Assembly: GCA_003134685.1 (NCBI GenBank)
Contig: PLCA01000005.1
Location: 434,001 to 498,000 of the forward strand
DNA: 64,000 bases
Reading direction: 5' to 3'
Source: Gemmatimonadota bacterium
Lineage (GTDB): Bacteria > Gemmatimonadota > Gemmatimonadetes > Gemmatimonadales > Gemmatimonadaceae
Shown here in pieces: positions 20,999-32,817 of the stretch (position 1 is its first letter; every line of letters starts with the position of its first letter). The notes beneath the pieces are model-generated. The model saw only the letters and a list, made by a program, of their open reading frames with translations, had not been told where the DNA came from and ran no database searches. Position numbers and translations under genes: made by a program.

Positions 20999-21005
20999 GC
21001 CTTCG

Positions 21006-21032
21006 GAGCGGGCGCCGATGAGGCGCCCGCTC
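21006..21032. terminator. GC-rich hairpin between convergent genes
   Basis: An 11-bp perfect stem (GAGCGGGCGCC with its complement) and a 5-base loop lie between the end of the plus-strand small protein (20998) and the end of sdhB (21040). There is no T-run on either side, so it would be an atypical intrinsic terminator, or an RNA-stability hairpin serving both transcripts. Confidence 0.5.
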
Positions 21033-21039
21033 TCGAGCC

Positions 21040-21791
21040 CTATGCGCGCGTGCCGATCAGGCGCCCGCGAATGAAGTCCCGGTTCATCCGGGTGATCGTG
21101 TCCATGCTGATCTCCTTCGGACACGCTTCCTGACACTCGCCATGCAGAGTACAGCTTCCAAAATTCTCGAGATCCATCTGATCGACCATCTCCAGCGCGC
21201 GGCGGTACCGCTCGGGCTGGCCCTGAGGCAGTAGTCCCAGATGTGTGACCTTCGCCGCCGTAAACAGCGATGCCGACGCGTTCGGGCACGCGGCGACGCA
21301 CGCCCCACATCCGATGCAGGCCGCGGCATCCATCGCGCTTTCTACGCTCTCCTTCGGAACGAGAATCGTGTTCGCGTCCTGTGCGCCACCCGTCGGCGCC
21401 GTGATGAATCCACCTGCCTGAATGATCCGGTCCAGCGCCGAACGATCGACCGTTAGATCCTTGATCACCGGAAACGCCCGCGCCCGCCAGGGCTCGATGT
21501 AGACGGTGTCGCCGTCCTTGAAGCTCCGCATGTGAAGCTGGCAGGTCGCGGTTCCCTTCATTGGACCGTGGGCGACGCCGTTTATCATCAGGCTGCACAT
21601 GCCGCATATGCCCTCGCGGCAGTCGTGATCGAATGCGATCGGCACTTCGCCTCGCTCCGTGAGTCTCTCGTTCACGACGTCGAGCATCTCGAGGAACGAC
21701 ATGTCGGGGCTGATGTCGGTCGCCTGGTAGACCACCATTTTGCCCGGAGCCTTGGGGCCGGCCTGCCGCCAGACGTGCAGCGTGAGGTTCA

Positions 21792-21792
<1 letters not shown>
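21040..21792 (-). CDS. sdhB: Succinate dehydrogenase/fumarate reductase iron-sulfur subunit
   Basis: This 250-residue iron-sulfur subunit of complex II has 2Fe-2S ligands at C58, C63, C66 and C84. The 4Fe-4S and 3Fe-4S motifs are [12 protein letters not shown] and [12 protein letters not shown]. The N-terminus [18 protein letters not shown] resembles the subunits found with b558-type single-anchor enzymes. The ATG at 21792 overlaps the sdhA stop; a longer in-frame extension is sdhA read out of frame. Last gene of mdh-sdhC-sdhA-sdhB. Confidence 0.96.
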
Positions 21793-23707
<1,915 letters not shown>

Positions 23708-23711
<4 letters not shown>

Positions 23712-24370
23712 CGTACGATACCGGCGACGACCGCTAGCGGCACAGCGGTGAACGCAGCCCAGACGAGAAGGGCGATCGCGAGCGAGATCCGGTGGTGCAA
23801 AGGCTGCGGAGAGGGCGGGCTTACGCCAATGCTCCTCACCGAGCTCCACGCGCCGTGGAAGAGGTGCAGCCCCAACGCCAGCATCGCGACGACGTAGAAG
23901 AGCGCCACCCACCAGATTCTGAAGCTCGTCACCATGTTCGCGTAAACGTCGTCGGGGCTGAAGACGCCTGCCGGCTTGATCGTGCCGGTCGTGAAGTGCA
24001 GAATGTGCAGGACGATGAACACGAGCAGGAGCGCCCCACCCCATCGCATCGTGCGGGAAGCCACTGTCGCGACCTGACGCTCCTGCTTCGTGTAGGCGAT
24101 CGGCCGCGCCGCCCTGCTCTGTTGCGTCAGCTGAACCGCCGCGATGACGTGGAGAATGACCGCGACGATGAGGACGATGCGCAATGCCCAGAGCAGCTCG
24201 CCGGTGCTCTTGAGGAAATGCGAATACGAATTGATGGCCGCGGGCCCGCGGAAAACGAGCAGGTTGCCGAGCGAGTGGAGAATGACGAAGCCGACTCCAA
24301 TGAGCCCGGTAACTCCCATGACGACTTTTTTGCCGACCATGGAGCCGTAGAAGCCGCGAAGACTGCCCAT
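23708..24370 (-). CDS. sdhC: Succinate dehydrogenase cytochrome b558-type membrane anchor
   Basis: This 220-residue protein has five predicted transmembrane helices. Histidines suited to two b haems lie in [33 protein letters not shown] and [10 protein letters not shown]. The single large anchor replaces separate SdhC and SdhD subunits, and no sdhD is present. It anchors SdhAB and reduces quinone. The gene is 7 bp downstream of mdh and overlaps sdhA by 4 bp, so the malate and succinate steps of the TCA cycle are probably co-expressed. Confidence 0.93.
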
Positions 24371-24377
24371 CGGCGTC

Positions 24378-25307
24378 TTACAGCTTTACCGCGGCCATCG
24401 GCTCGCGGACGGCGTCCGCGCTCTTCGCCAGGGCATCGCGCTCCTCTCGGGTAAGCTCCACTTCGATGATCTTCTCGATCCCGCCACGACCGATCTTGCA
24501 GGGAACGCCGAGGAAGAGGCCCGTCATCCCGTATTCGCCTTCGAGCCAGGCGGCGCACGGGAGAATGCGCTTCTGATCGAAAACGATCGACTCGCACATC
24601 TGAACCGCCGCCGCCGACGGAGCGTAGTAGGCCGAGCCGGTTTTCAAATGCTTCACGATCTCCGCTCCACCGCCGCGCGTGCGCTCGACGATCGCGTTGA
24701 GCTTGGCCTGCGGCATCAGCTGGGTGACCGGAATTCCGCTCACCGACGTGTAGGAAATCAGGGGCACCATAGTGTCACCATGTCCTCCTAGAACCATCGC
24801 CTGGATGTCGCGCACCGAGACGTCCAGCGCCTCGGCGATGAAAGCGCGATACCGTGCGGTGTCGAGAACGCCCGCCATGCCAAGCACTCTCTGGCGCGGG
24901 AACCCCGTTACCTTCATCGCGACGTAGGACATCACGTCGAGCGGGTTGGAGACGACGATCAGGATCGCGTTCGGAGATGTCGTCTTGATCTGCTCGGAGA
25001 CTTGCTTGACGATGCCCGCATTCGTATTGAGGAGATCGTCGCGCGACATGCCAGGCTTCCGCGCGATGCCGGCCGTGATGACGACGATCTCCGAGTCGTG
25101 CGTCTCGTCGTAAGTGTTGGTGCCGATAACGCGGGAGTCGAAGCCTTCAATCGGAGCCGACTGCCACTGGTCGAGCGCCTTGCCCTGTGGGATTCCTTCC
25201 ATCACGTCGACCATCACGACGGTGCGGGCGAGCTCTTTTTCGGCTATGCGCTGCGCGGTGGTCGCACCGACGTTGCCAGCGCCGACCACCGTAATCTTGT
25301 TGACCAT
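24378..25307 (-). CDS. mdh: Malate dehydrogenase (LDH-like type)
   Basis: The 309-residue NAD-dependent enzyme interconverts malate and oxaloacetate. The N-terminal NAD-binding motif is [13 protein letters not shown]. The substrate-recognition segment [16 protein letters not shown] carries Arg residues in malate-type positions rather than the lactate-type Gln. The catalytic loop is [11 protein letters not shown]. The start is the ATG at 25307. It leads the mdh-sdhC-sdhA-sdhB operon; the 67-bp gap behind it contains no obvious promoter, so it may share a transcript with moaDEA. Confidence 0.96.
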   Translation of the reverse strand: MVNKITVVGAGNVGATTAQRIAEKELARTVVMVDVMEGIPQGKALDQWQSAPIEGFDSRVIGTNTYDETHDSEIVVITAGIARKPGMSRDDLLNTNAGIVKQVSEQIKTTSPNAILIVVSNPLDVMSYVAMKVTGFPRQRVLGMAGVLDTARYRAFIAEALDVSVRDIQAMVLGGHGDTMVPLISYTSVSGIPVTQLMPQAKLNAIVERTRGGGAEIVKHLKTGSAYYAPSAAAVQMCESIVFDQKRILPCAAWLEGEYGMTGLFLGVPCKIGRGGIEKIIEVELTREERDALAKSADAVREPMAAVKL

Positions 25308-25374
25308 TTTCTCGTTCTAAGTGTGGAGAGACGTGCGCGAAAGTTACCGGGGCGCCGCTCGGATGGCGAGTCTC

Positions 25375-26358
25375 TCAGCCGCCGACTTGCGACAGCGCGC
25401 GAAGTCCGCCGACCTGCATCTGGAGGAGATGGTGCTCCTTAGGCTTAGAGGAGAGCGCGCTGCGAAAAAATGGCTCGAGTGGCAATCCTGCTCGCAGCGG
25501 CGAGCGGAGATCGACCTCATCATCACCGAAGAGGCAGGTGCGGAGGCGTCCGTCCGCCGTGAGCCTCACGCGGTTGCAGCTGCCGCAGTAGGTGTGCGAC
25601 ATCGGGGTGATGACGGCAACCGTCCCGCGCGCGTTGGCAAAGCGAAAATAGCGAGCGGGCCCATTTCCTCGCGCTGGGCCGGCCGCGGGCTCGAGTGGCG
25701 CGATCTCCTCCAGCTGACGCAAAACTTGCTCGCTGGGGACCACGTGGTCCCAGGTGAGCTCCCGCATCTCTCCCACCGGCATCAGCTCGATGAATCTCAC
25801 GTGCCATTCGCGCTCGATCGTCAGGCGTGCGAAGTCGCTGAGCTCATCGTCGTTGATGCCGCGCATGACCACCACGTTGATCTTGATGGGCGAGAGACCC
25901 GCCTGCTCAGCCGCTGTCGCAGCAGCGATCGGGTCGAAGTCGATGTTTCGTCGCGAGATCTGTCTGATGCGGTCGGGCCGGAGCGAGTCGGCGCTCATGT
26001 TGACGCGATCGAGCCCGGCCTCCCGGAACGATCCCGCCAGCTCGGGCAATCGCACTCCGTTGGTCGAGAGCGAGATGTCCTCGATTCCGGGAATCGACCG
26101 CAGCATCCCCACCAGAAGCTCGAGCTGTGGACGCAATGTTGGCTCACCTCCCGTGATCCGGAGTCGCCGCAATCCCAGCGGAGACAGCTCGCGGACAACC
26201 TGAGCAATCTCTTCGTAGGAGAGGATGTCGGACTTGGGAAGCCATTCGAGTCCGGCGGCAGGCATACAGTACCGGCAGCGGAAATTGCACCTGTCAGTGA
26301 CGGAGATGCGGAGATACTCGATGCTCCGGCCGAAGCTATCGCGCAGCGTGACGCTCAC
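25375..26358 (-). CDS. moaA: GTP 3',8-cyclase (molybdenum cofactor biosynthesis)
   Basis: This 327-residue radical-SAM enzyme catalyses the first step of molybdopterin synthesis. The SAM cluster motif is C24, C28 and C31 (CNFRCRYC). The second 4Fe-4S cluster uses the C-terminal CGSCN and a following Cys (LRTCLFG). The protein ends in Gly-Gly, as required in MoaA. The GTG at 26358 overlaps the moaE stop in a GTGA arrangement; the longer ATG-initiated frame runs through moaE and was rejected. No moaC or moaB is in view. Confidence 0.96.
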   Translation of the reverse strand: MSVTLRDSFGRSIEYLRISVTDRCNFRCRYCMPAAGLEWLPKSDILSYEEIAQVVRELSPLGLRRLRITGGEPTLRPQLELLVGMLRSIPGIEDISLSTNGVRLPELAGSFREAGLDRVNMSADSLRPDRIRQISRRNIDFDPIAAATAAEQAGLSPIKINVVVMRGINDDELSDFARLTIEREWHVRFIELMPVGEMRELTWDHVVPSEQVLRQLEEIAPLEPAAGPARGNGPARYFRFANARGTVAVITPMSHTYCGSCNRVRLTADGRLRTCLFGDDEVDLRSPLRAGLPLEPFFRSALSSKPKEHHLLQMQVGGLRALSQVGG

Positions 26359-26792
26359 GTGGTCGCGACCCTTCTCGCTGTGGGATCGACCCACTCGCGG
26401 GCCCCGTCGGCGTAGTGCTCCCGCTTCCAGATCGGCACTCTCTTCTTGATTTCCTCGATCACGAAGCGCGTGCAGTCGAGCGCGGGACCACGATGAGCGT
26501 GGGCCGCAACGATCGCGACGCTCACGTCACCGATGGCCAGGGTGCCGACGCGATGCTCCGCCACGATTCCCATGACTCCAAACCGGTCCTGAGCCTCCGC
26601 GAGAATGCTCTCGAGCTCGGACTCTGCCATCGAAGTGTAGGCAGAGTAATCGATTGCGGTTACGCTGCGGCCATCATTCGTGTCCCGAACGGTCCCGGCG
26701 AACACTGAGATTGCGCCGAATTCTGTGGATTGGACCTCGGCCATCAGAGTGGCCGGGTCGATCGCCCGTGTGACTATCGCCGAGCGTCTCAT
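26355..26792 (-). CDS. moaE: Molybdopterin synthase catalytic subunit
   Basis: This 145-residue large subunit of molybdopterin synthase inserts dithiolene sulfur from MoaD thiocarboxylate. Family signatures are GAISVFAGTVRDTNDG, AEHRVGTLAIGDVSV and the active-site lysines in EEIKKRVPIWKREH. It lies between moaD and moaA with 4-bp overlaps on both sides, which suggests translational coupling. Confidence 0.95.
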   Translation of the reverse strand: MRRSAIVTRAIDPATLMAEVQSTEFGAISVFAGTVRDTNDGRSVTAIDYSAYTSMAESELESILAEAQDRFGVMGIVAEHRVGTLAIGDVSVAIVAAHAHRGPALDCTRFVIEEIKKRVPIWKREHYADGAREWVDPTARRVATT

Positions 26793-27034
26793 CCGCCCGC
26801 CACCGGTGGAATCAACGCAACCTCGTCCCGGGGATCGACTACCTGGTCGAAGGACGCAAATCGTCGGTTGACGGCGACGCGGGGAGATTCGGGAAGGACG
26901 TAGGCGCCGGGAAGCGAGCGAATGCTGTGGACAAGATCTCCGACGGTACTGCCCGGATCGAGAGGAATTTCGAGAGTGGGGCCGCCGAAGCTCTCGACGT
27001 ATGAAGCAAATAGCTGCACCGTCACTGTGGACAC
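26789..27034 (-). CDS. moaD: Molybdopterin synthase sulfur carrier subunit
   Basis: This 81-residue ubiquitin-like protein ends in Gly-Gly (IPPVAGG), the site of thiocarboxylation. VAVNRRFASFDQVVDPRDEVALIPP is typical of the fold's second half. The GTG start has a strong GGGGAG ribosome site seven bases upstream. First gene of moaD-moaE-moaA. Confidence 0.93.
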   Translation of the reverse strand: MSTVTVQLFASYVESFGGPTLEIPLDPGSTVGDLVHSIRSLPGAYVLPESPRVAVNRRFASFDQVVDPRDEVALIPPVAGG

Positions 27035-27070
27035 GTGCGCACTCCCCTAGCCCGCTGTGAAGCTAAGTCC

Positions 27071-27391
27071 TTACGCTTCCGACATCTGCGACATGTCCAC
27101 GCCAGCTACGAGGGCTCGCAGCTCTTTCGACGGCTTGAAGACGGGGACTGGTCGAGCGGAAACCTCAACTGGAGAGCCGGTGCGTGGATTGCGCGCCATC
27201 CGGGTTTTCCGATTACGAATCTTGAACGTGCCGAATCCCCTGACCTCGATGTTTTCCTGGGTCTGGAGGGATTCCTTGATTGCTTCGAGGAAAGCGTCCA
27301 CGACGCGAGCGCAATCTTTCTTTGAGATCATCGGCCCAGCGGTGCGTGAAATCTGGGTCGTGACACGCTCGACGAGGTCGGCTTTAGTCAT
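27071..27391 (-). CDS. HU/IHF-family DNA-binding protein
   Basis: This 106-residue nucleoid protein of the DNABII family has an N-terminal MTKADLVERVTTQ helix, the IEVRGFGTFKIRNRKTRMARNP region split around the beta arm, and the RNPRTG motif with the Pro that intercalates DNA. The C-terminal tail is about 12 residues longer than standard HU. Whether it acts as HU or an IHF subunit cannot be decided by eye. The ATG at 27391 has GGAG nine bases upstream and its own promoter. Confidence 0.93.
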   Translation of the reverse strand: MTKADLVERVTTQISRTAGPMISKKDCARVVDAFLEAIKESLQTQENIEVRGFGTFKIRNRKTRMARNPRTGSPVEVSARPVPVFKPSKELRALVAGVDMSQMSEA

Positions 27392-27436
27392 TGAAAAACT
27401 CCGTATGGACGCGCGCATGAGCGCGTAAGTGCTTTC

Positions 27437-27465
27437 AAACTATGGCTTTACTAATATGGTGTCAA
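27437..27465 (-). promoter_or_regulatory. Sigma-70-type promoter for the HU-family gene
   Basis: A perfect TTGACA (27465-27460) is followed after 17 bases by TAGTTT (27442-27437), on the minus strand between carA and the HU-family gene. The downstream leader is about 45 bases long and contains a small GC-rich palindrome (ACGCGCTCATGCGCGCGT region). Confidence 0.6.
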
Positions 27466-27478
27466 GGCGATTTTGACG

Positions 27479-28606
27479 CTACCTGATGGCCCCTTTGAGG
27501 GCGCTGAGGAACTCCTGGAACAGTGGCCGGGCGTCGTGGGGGCCCGGCGCGGCCTCCGGATGATACTGGACTCCGAAAACCGGGAGGGTTCGGTGCCGAA
27601 GGCCTTCGATGGTCCGATCGTTCAGATTGACGTGAGTGACTTCCAGATCCGACGCGCCCTTTACCGACTGCTCGTCTCCTTCGACCGCAAAGCCATGGTT
27701 TTGCGCCGTGATCAGGACTCGGCCCGTCTCGACTTCCTTTACCGGGTGATTTCCGCCGCGGTGACCGTAAGGCATCTTCGACGTCGAGCCACCGAAGGTA
27801 AGTCCTAACAGCTGATGCCCCAGGCAAATGCCGAAGATCGGCACTCCTTTGGTGGCCAGTGTTCGGATGATCTCTGGAGCGTACGACACGGCGTCCGGGT
27901 CGCCGGGCCCATTCGACAGAAAGATTCCGTCCGGGTCCTCCGCTAGCGCCGCGTCCGCGGATGTGTCGGCGGGGACTACGGTTACGCGGCAATCGTTTTC
28001 ATCGAACAGTCTCAGGATGTTGCGTTTGATTCCGTAGTCGTAGGCGACGATGTGGTGACGCGCCCGAGGATCTCCCCAGCTATAACGCTCCCGGGTCGAC
28101 ACGCGGGACGCGAGATCCAGGCCCTCCATCGACGGGCACTCTTCGAGCGCCAACTTGCTCGCTTCGTCGGGCTCAGTGCCGGCCCCAATAACGCCGCGCA
28201 TCACGCCGACTGATCTCAAGTGTCGAGTGAGGCGCCGAGTGTCAACATCTTGAATGATGGGGACTTGAGATGCCGCAAGCCAAGCTCCGAGTCCATTGGT
28301 GGCGCGCCAGCTCGAGTAGGTCTCGGAGAGCTCGCGAACGACTACTCCGGCGACCTGTGGCGCGCTGGATTCCGGGTCTTCGGCGTTGACGCCATAGTTG
28401 CCGATCTGGGGCGCCGTCATCACGACGATCTGTCCGCGATACGACGGATCGGTGAAGACCTCCTGGTAGCCGGTCATGTTGGTCGTGAAAACGACCTCGG
28501 CCACCGCAGGCAGTAGCGCGCTGTCCGACGCCAGCCGGCCACGAAAAAGGGTTCCGTCCTCAAGGAGGAGGAACCCCGGCTCAGTGATGCGAGACTCGGA
28601 TTCCAA
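27479..28606 (-). CDS. carA: Carbamoyl-phosphate synthase small (glutaminase) subunit
   Basis: This 375-residue subunit hydrolyses glutamine to supply ammonia to CarB. The N-terminal domain includes VFTTNMTGYQEVFTDPSYRGQ. The class-I glutaminase triad is visible: Cys in GICLGHQLLG, and His and Glu in QYHPEAAPGPHD. The only usable start consistent with the family N-terminus is TTG at 28606, five bases after the secG stop begins; an ATG-initiated extension runs back through secG. carB is not in the window. Confidence 0.95.
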   Translation of the reverse strand: MESESRITEPGFLLLEDGTLFRGRLASDSALLPAVAEVVFTTNMTGYQEVFTDPSYRGQIVVMTAPQIGNYGVNAEDPESSAPQVAGVVVRELSETYSSWRATNGLGAWLAASQVPIIQDVDTRRLTRHLRSVGVMRGVIGAGTEPDEASKLALEECPSMEGLDLASRVSTRERYSWGDPRARHHIVAYDYGIKRNILRLFDENDCRVTVVPADTSADAALAEDPDGIFLSNGPGDPDAVSYAPEIIRTLATKGVPIFGICLGHQLLGLTFGGSTSKMPYGHRGGNHPVKEVETGRVLITAQNHGFAVEGDEQSVKGASDLEVTHVNLNDRTIEGLRHRTLPVFGVQYHPEAAPGPHDARPLFQEFLSALKGAIR

Positions 28607-28608
28607 CT

Positions 28609-29013
28609 TTACCGCTTCGGAGTGGTGGCTGGAGGTTTTGCCGTCTTCGTTCCCGCGGGAGCGGTGGTCGCCGGAGCTGGCTCGAGCGGAACCGCAGGAG
28701 CTGATGTCGGCGGAGGCGCCACGTTTTGGGGCTGAGCGCCCAGGCCTTTCTCGAGGACCGACCGCGGCGCCGACGTGTGCGTCGACAAGATTTGCAGGAC
28801 GAAACAGAGACCGAGGAAGATGCCACCGCCCCACCAGCTGATCAGGGTGAGGATATTTCCGGCTTGGCGGATTCCGATGAGTGCGTCGGTTGAGGAGCTC
28901 CCGCCACCGAAGCTCGCGGCCAGACCGGTGCCCTTTCCGCTCTGAAGCAGAATGGCAAGCATCACGACGAAGCAGTCGATAACGAGCAGTACGAGAAGAA
29001 ACGTGTAAAGCAT
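28609..29013 (-). CDS. secG: Preprotein translocase subunit SecG
   Basis: This 134-residue membrane protein has two transmembrane helices, at about residues 3-22 and 52-74. Between them is the cytoplasmic SecG motif LLQSGKGTGLAASFGGGSS. The C-terminal 50 residues form a Pro/Ala/Thr-rich tail, longer than in model SecG proteins. It lies between tpiA and carA, an arrangement seen in many bacteria where secG follows tpiA. Confidence 0.92.
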   Translation of the reverse strand: MLYTFLLVLLVIDCFVVMLAILLQSGKGTGLAASFGGGSSSTDALIGIRQAGNILTLISWWGGGIFLGLCFVLQILSTHTSAPRSVLEKGLGAQPQNVAPPPTSAPAVPLEPAPATTAPAGTKTAKPPATTPKR

Positions 29014-29084
29014 TGATAGAATTAGGGTTCAGTCCAGCGTTTCAATATCGACGGCGATGGGAATTCAGTCAAGTCTGCGCCATC

Positions 29085-29834
29085 CTAGATCCCGGCGATC
29101 GAGAGCCACGAGGATGCCTCGACGCTCGCTCCTCCAACAAGGAGCCCGTCGACTTCCGGCGAGCTGAGAAGGCTGGCCGCGTTCATCGAATTGACGCTCC
29201 CTCCGTAGAGTATCGGAATCTCGTCGCCTCGGGTTCCGATCATCTGGCAGAGCTCCGAGCGAAGAACAGTGTGAATCGCGGACGCGTCGCCGGCTGAGGC
29301 GGTGAGGCCAGTGCCGATTGCCCACACCGGCTCATAGGCGAGCATGAAATCCGCGGAGATGAGATTCGGCGTCTGCGACAATCCTTCGCGCAGCTGGCGG
29401 GTCACGAGGCTTTCTGTTTCTCCCGCTTCTCGCTGCTGGATGGTCTCGCCCACGCAAAGCATGAAGGCGAGTTTGGCGCGCGACGCGGCGAGACACTTCT
29501 TCGCGCACTGAGCGTCCGTTTCGCCGAAGACATGTCTTCGCTCCGAGTGTCCCACGAGCACGACGCGCGCACCAGCATCGGCTGCCATCGGCGCCGAGAT
29601 CTCGCCGGTGAAGGCTCCCTTCTCCGCCCAGTGAATGTTTTGAATCCCGGCGATAACGTCGCTTCGGCCGGACGTGGCTGCCGCAACGATGGGGAGCGAG
29701 ACCGCCGGAGGAAAGATGATCACCGTGCGATCGGTTCGCGGCTTGTAACCAGCGAGAAACGCGTCTATGAAAGTCTTTGCCGCAGTCGGGCCGTTATTCA
29801 TCTTCCAGTTGGCGGCGAGAACTGGACGCCTCAT
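29085..29834 (-). CDS. tpiA: Triosephosphate isomerase
   Basis: This 249-residue TIM-barrel glycolytic enzyme has the N-terminal ANWKMN substrate lysine, the catalytic His in LVGHSERR, the catalytic Glu in LAYEPVWAIGTG and the phosphate-gripper YGGSVN. It overlaps the pgk stop by one base and forms gap-pgk-tpiA. Confidence 0.97.
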   Translation of the reverse strand: MRRPVLAANWKMNNGPTAAKTFIDAFLAGYKPRTDRTVIIFPPAVSLPIVAAATSGRSDVIAGIQNIHWAEKGAFTGEISAPMAADAGARVVLVGHSERRHVFGETDAQCAKKCLAASRAKLAFMLCVGETIQQREAGETESLVTRQLREGLSQTPNLISADFMLAYEPVWAIGTGLTASAGDASAIHTVLRSELCQMIGTRGDEIPILYGGSVNSMNAASLLSSPEVDGLLVGGASVEASSWLSIAGI

Positions 29835-31033
29835 TAGTCGGCCTCGTCGAGAATTTCCACGCCGGGGAGTTTCTTCCCCTCGAGGAATTCGAGCGACGCA
29901 CCGCCGCCCGTGGAGACATGGCTCATCTTGTTCTCGAGTCCTGCTTCAGCCACCGCGGCCGCGGAGTCCCCGCCGCCGACGATCGTGGTCGCGCCCTTCC
30001 CCGTCGCGTTCGCCATCGCTTCCGCTACCGCGCGGGTGCCGGCGTCGAACGGCGGCGTCTCGAAGACGCCCATCGGCCCATTCCAGATGATCGTCTTGGC
30101 CGACGCGATCGCGCGCGAGTACGATGCGGCCGACTGCGGGCCGATGTCGAACATCGCCTGATCTTTTGGAATTGCATTACGCGAGACGGCCTTTGCTTCC
30201 GTTGATCTCTCGAGCGACGGGGCGACAGTGGCATCGTGTGGGAGAGTGAGGCGCATGCCGCCGCGCGCGAGCAGATCCTTCGCCATCGAGACGCGGTCTT
30301 CCTCGACCAGCGACTTGCCCGTTTCAAGACCCATGGCGCGATAAAACGTACATGCCATCGCGCCGCCGATCAGCAGTCCATCGACTTTCGGAAGCAGCTG
30401 CTCGATGACGTCGATCTTTCCCGAGATCTTGGCTCCGCCGAGTATCGCGATGAACGGGTGCTTCGGATTTGCGAGCGCGCCACCGAGGTACTCGAGCTCC
30501 TTCTCCATCAGCAGACCCGCGACTGCCGGCCGCAGATGCTCGGCCACGCCGACGGTTGATGCGTGAGCGCGGTGCGCGGCGCCGAATGCGTCGTTCACGA
30601 AGAAGTCACCCAGCTCAGCGAGCGCCCGCGCAAGTCGCTGGTCGTTCTTCTCCTCCCCGCCGAGGAAGCGTGTGTTCTCGAGGAGCAGAATCTCTCCCGC
30701 CTTGAGATTCGCGCACGCCTGGAGCGCTTCGTCCGAATCGGTCGACTCGACGAAGTTCACTCTATGGCCGCATAGCTTCTCGAGGCGCAGCGCCACAGGT
30801 TGCAGGGAGTACTTGGGATCGGGTTTTCCCTTCGGCCGTCCCAGGTGCGAGAGAATTACGGGACGCGCGCCGCGCTCGAGCAACAGCTCTATCGTCGGCA
30901 GCGACGCGCGAATGCGCGTGTCGTCCGTGATGTTGCCATCGTCGTCGAGCGGAACGTTGAAGTCGACGCGGACGAGCGCCCGCTTGCCACGTACCTGCGC
31001 GTCGGTGAGATCGCGGACGGATTTCTTTTTCAT
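29834..31033 (-). CDS. pgk: Phosphoglycerate kinase
   Basis: This 399-residue glycolytic kinase transfers phosphate from 1,3-bisphosphoglycerate to ADP. The N-terminal substrate region [20 protein letters not shown] and HLGRPKG, the [10 protein letters not shown] hinge and the nucleotide-binding GGGDSAAAV are all present. The ATG at 31033 gives MKKKSVRDL; the longer frame that extends into gap is a shadow. It lies 14 bp after gap. Confidence 0.97.
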   Translation of the reverse strand: MKKKSVRDLTDAQVRGKRALVRVDFNVPLDDDGNITDDTRIRASLPTIELLLERGARPVILSHLGRPKGKPDPKYSLQPVALRLEKLCGHRVNFVESTDSDEALQACANLKAGEILLLENTRFLGGEEKNDQRLARALAELGDFFVNDAFGAAHRAHASTVGVAEHLRPAVAGLLMEKELEYLGGALANPKHPFIAILGGAKISGKIDVIEQLLPKVDGLLIGGAMACTFYRAMGLETGKSLVEEDRVSMAKDLLARGGMRLTLPHDATVAPSLERSTEAKAVSRNAIPKDQAMFDIGPQSAASYSRAIASAKTIIWNGPMGVFETPPFDAGTRAVAEAMANATGKGATTIVGGGDSAAAVAEAGLENKMSHVSTGGGASLEFLEGKKLPGVEILDEAD

Positions 31034-31047
31034 GATCCGGGCTCGGT

Positions 31048-32064
31048 CTAGAGTCGCGACCCCATGAAGCGGAGCATGTCGACGCAGCGCGAGGCGTAGC
31101 CCCACTCGTTGTCGTACCAGCCCTGCACGGTGACGAGGGTGCCGTCGATGACGATGGTGGTCTTCGAATCGAGAATGCACGACGCCGGATCGCCGATGAA
31201 GTCGCTCGAGACGAGCTCCTCCTCGGTGTAGCGAAGGATCCCCTGAAGCGGGCCCTCGGCCGCGGCTTTCTTGAAGGCGGCGTTCACAGATTCCTTGGTG
31301 GCGCCCGCCTTCTCGATCTCCACCGTGAGAATCGTGTACGAGACGTCGGGAGTCGGAACGCGAACGGAGCAACCGTCGATCTTCCCCTTCACCTCGGGGA
31401 TGACGAGCGAGGTTGCCTTTGCCGCTCCGGTCGTCGTCGGGATCATGGACAGCGCCGCCGCTCTCGCGCGGCGCAGATCCTTGTGCGGGAGATCGAGGAT
31501 CTGCTGATCGTTGGTGTAGCTGTGAATTGTCACCATCGACGCGTGCTTGAAGCCGAAGTTATCGCGAATGATCTTGACCATCGGCACCAGACAGTTCGTG
31601 GTGCAAGAGGCATTGGACACAATCGTGTGCTTAGCCGAATCATACTTGTCGCTGTTAACGCCCATGACGATCGTGATGTCCTCGCCCTTGGCGGGCGCGG
31701 AGATCAGCACTTTTTTGGCGCCCTGTGCGATGTGCTTGCGGGAAGCATCGGCGTCGGTGAAACGCCCTGTGGACTCGAGGACGATGTCCACGCCGAGCTC
31801 CTTCCACGGGAGCATGGAAGGATCTTTCTGGGAAAGGATCTTGATCTCGTCTCCGTCAATTACGATCGAATCCTTCCCTGCCTCGACGTCGCCCTGATAG
31901 GTGCCGTGCACCGAGTCGTACTTGAAGAGGTGCGCCAGCGTTTTCGTGTCGGTGAGGTCGTTCACCGCGACGAAATCGAGATCGGCGACGCCCTGGTTCT
32001 TCGCAGCGCGCACGACCTGCCGGCCGATGCGTCCAAATCCGTTGATGCCAATCCTTGTTGCCAT
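31048..32064 (-). CDS. gap: Glyceraldehyde-3-phosphate dehydrogenase, type I
   Basis: This 338-residue enzyme has the NAD-binding [10 protein letters not shown] at the N-terminus, the catalytic Cys in [10 protein letters not shown], and the [12 protein letters not shown]-terminal motif. The Asp in the early loop (VNDLTD) fits NAD preference. It heads gap-pgk-tpiA, with a GAGGA ribosome site, and begins 18 bp after comF. Confidence 0.98.
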   Translation of the reverse strand: MATRIGINGFGRIGRQVVRAAKNQGVADLDFVAVNDLTDTKTLAHLFKYDSVHGTYQGDVEAGKDSIVIDGDEIKILSQKDPSMLPWKELGVDIVLESTGRFTDADASRKHIAQGAKKVLISAPAKGEDITIVMGVNSDKYDSAKHTIVSNASCTTNCLVPMVKIIRDNFGFKHASMVTIHSYTNDQQILDLPHKDLRRARAAALSMIPTTTGAAKATSLVIPEVKGKIDGCSVRVPTPDVSYTILTVEIEKAGATKESVNAAFKKAAAEGPLQGILRYTEEELVSSDFIGDPASCILDSKTTIVIDGTLVTVQGWYDNEWGYASRCVDMLRFMGSRL

Positions 32065-32082
32065 TCCTCTTACTCCCTTCGG

Positions 32083-32817
32083 TTAAAGCCGGTCACCACT
32101 GGCGTGAGCACGGCCGAAAGTCACGTAACTGATTATCCGCGCACCCGATTCGTAAAGCACCTTCGCGCACGTGTTGAGCGTCGCGGCGGTCGTCACGACA
32201 TCGTCGACGATCACGACGTGCGCGCCGCGCAATTCATCGAGCTGTTGCTCACCGGTGCGAAACGAGCCCGCAACGTTGTCCAGTCTTTCTTCAGGTGTCA
32301 ACCTTGTCTGCGATCTGGTCTCGCGCGACCGGGCGACGACATCTTCCCATACGGGAATGCGCCACCGCCGTCCAAGTCCGCGAGCGATTAGCGCACTCTG
32401 ATTATAGCCACGCTGGCGCTTTCTCGCTGATGCGAGCGGAATCGGTACGAGCGCCGCTCTCTCGTCGACCACGTCGGGCGGCCAGGAGAGCCGACTCATC
32501 CGCTCCGCGATTTCATCCGCGACCGCCGCCCAGCCTTCGTACTTCAACGCGTGAACGATGCTCGACGCCGGTTCCACCGGCATCCAGCACACCGACCTCA
32601 CGGCGCGGACGAACGGCGGGAGAAGATCACACCAGCGGCAGCTCCCGGTCGAGATCGGGTGGCCGCACCGCTCGCATCGCGGCGACGGCAGATGGGGCAG
32701 TCGCGACCAACACAAGCTGCAGACAATTCCTGCCTCGAGCCGCGACAGCAACCGCTCGCAGGAGACGCAGGCGCGCGGCAGGAGGAGATCGATAACTCCA
32801 CTGAGATGCTCTCTTAC
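32083..32817 (-). CDS. ComF-family phosphoribosyltransferase-like protein, start codon unresolved
   Basis: The reading frame encodes an N-terminal four-Cys-pair zinc region (CVSC, CSLC, CERC, CRWC) and a C-terminal PRTase fold with the PRPP loop VVIVDDVVTTAAT. The segment RKRQRGYNQSALIARGL is diagnostic for ComF. The homologous N-terminus (VIDLLLPRACVSC) lies just after the aroE stop, but no ATG, GTG or TTG occurs there. The nearest in-frame ATG (32979) would overlap aroE by about 140 bp, and the nearest downstream TTG (32751) would remove the first zinc pair. I set the end at the first in-frame codon of the alignable region. Roles in DNA uptake or recombination are known for ComF; its biochemical reaction is not settled. 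Confidence 0.82.
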   Translation of the reverse strand, partial: VREHLSGVIDLLLPRACVSCERLLSRLEAGIVCSLCWSRLPHLPSPRCERCGHPISTGSCRWCDLLPPFVRAVRSVCWMPVEPASSIVHALKYEGWAAVADEIAERMSRLSWPPDVVDERAALVPIPLASARKRQRGYNQSALIARGLGRRWRIPVWEDVVARSRETRSQTRLTPEERLDNVAGSFRTGEQQLDELRGAHVVIVDDVVTTAATLNTCAKVLYESGARIISYVTFGRAHASGDRL

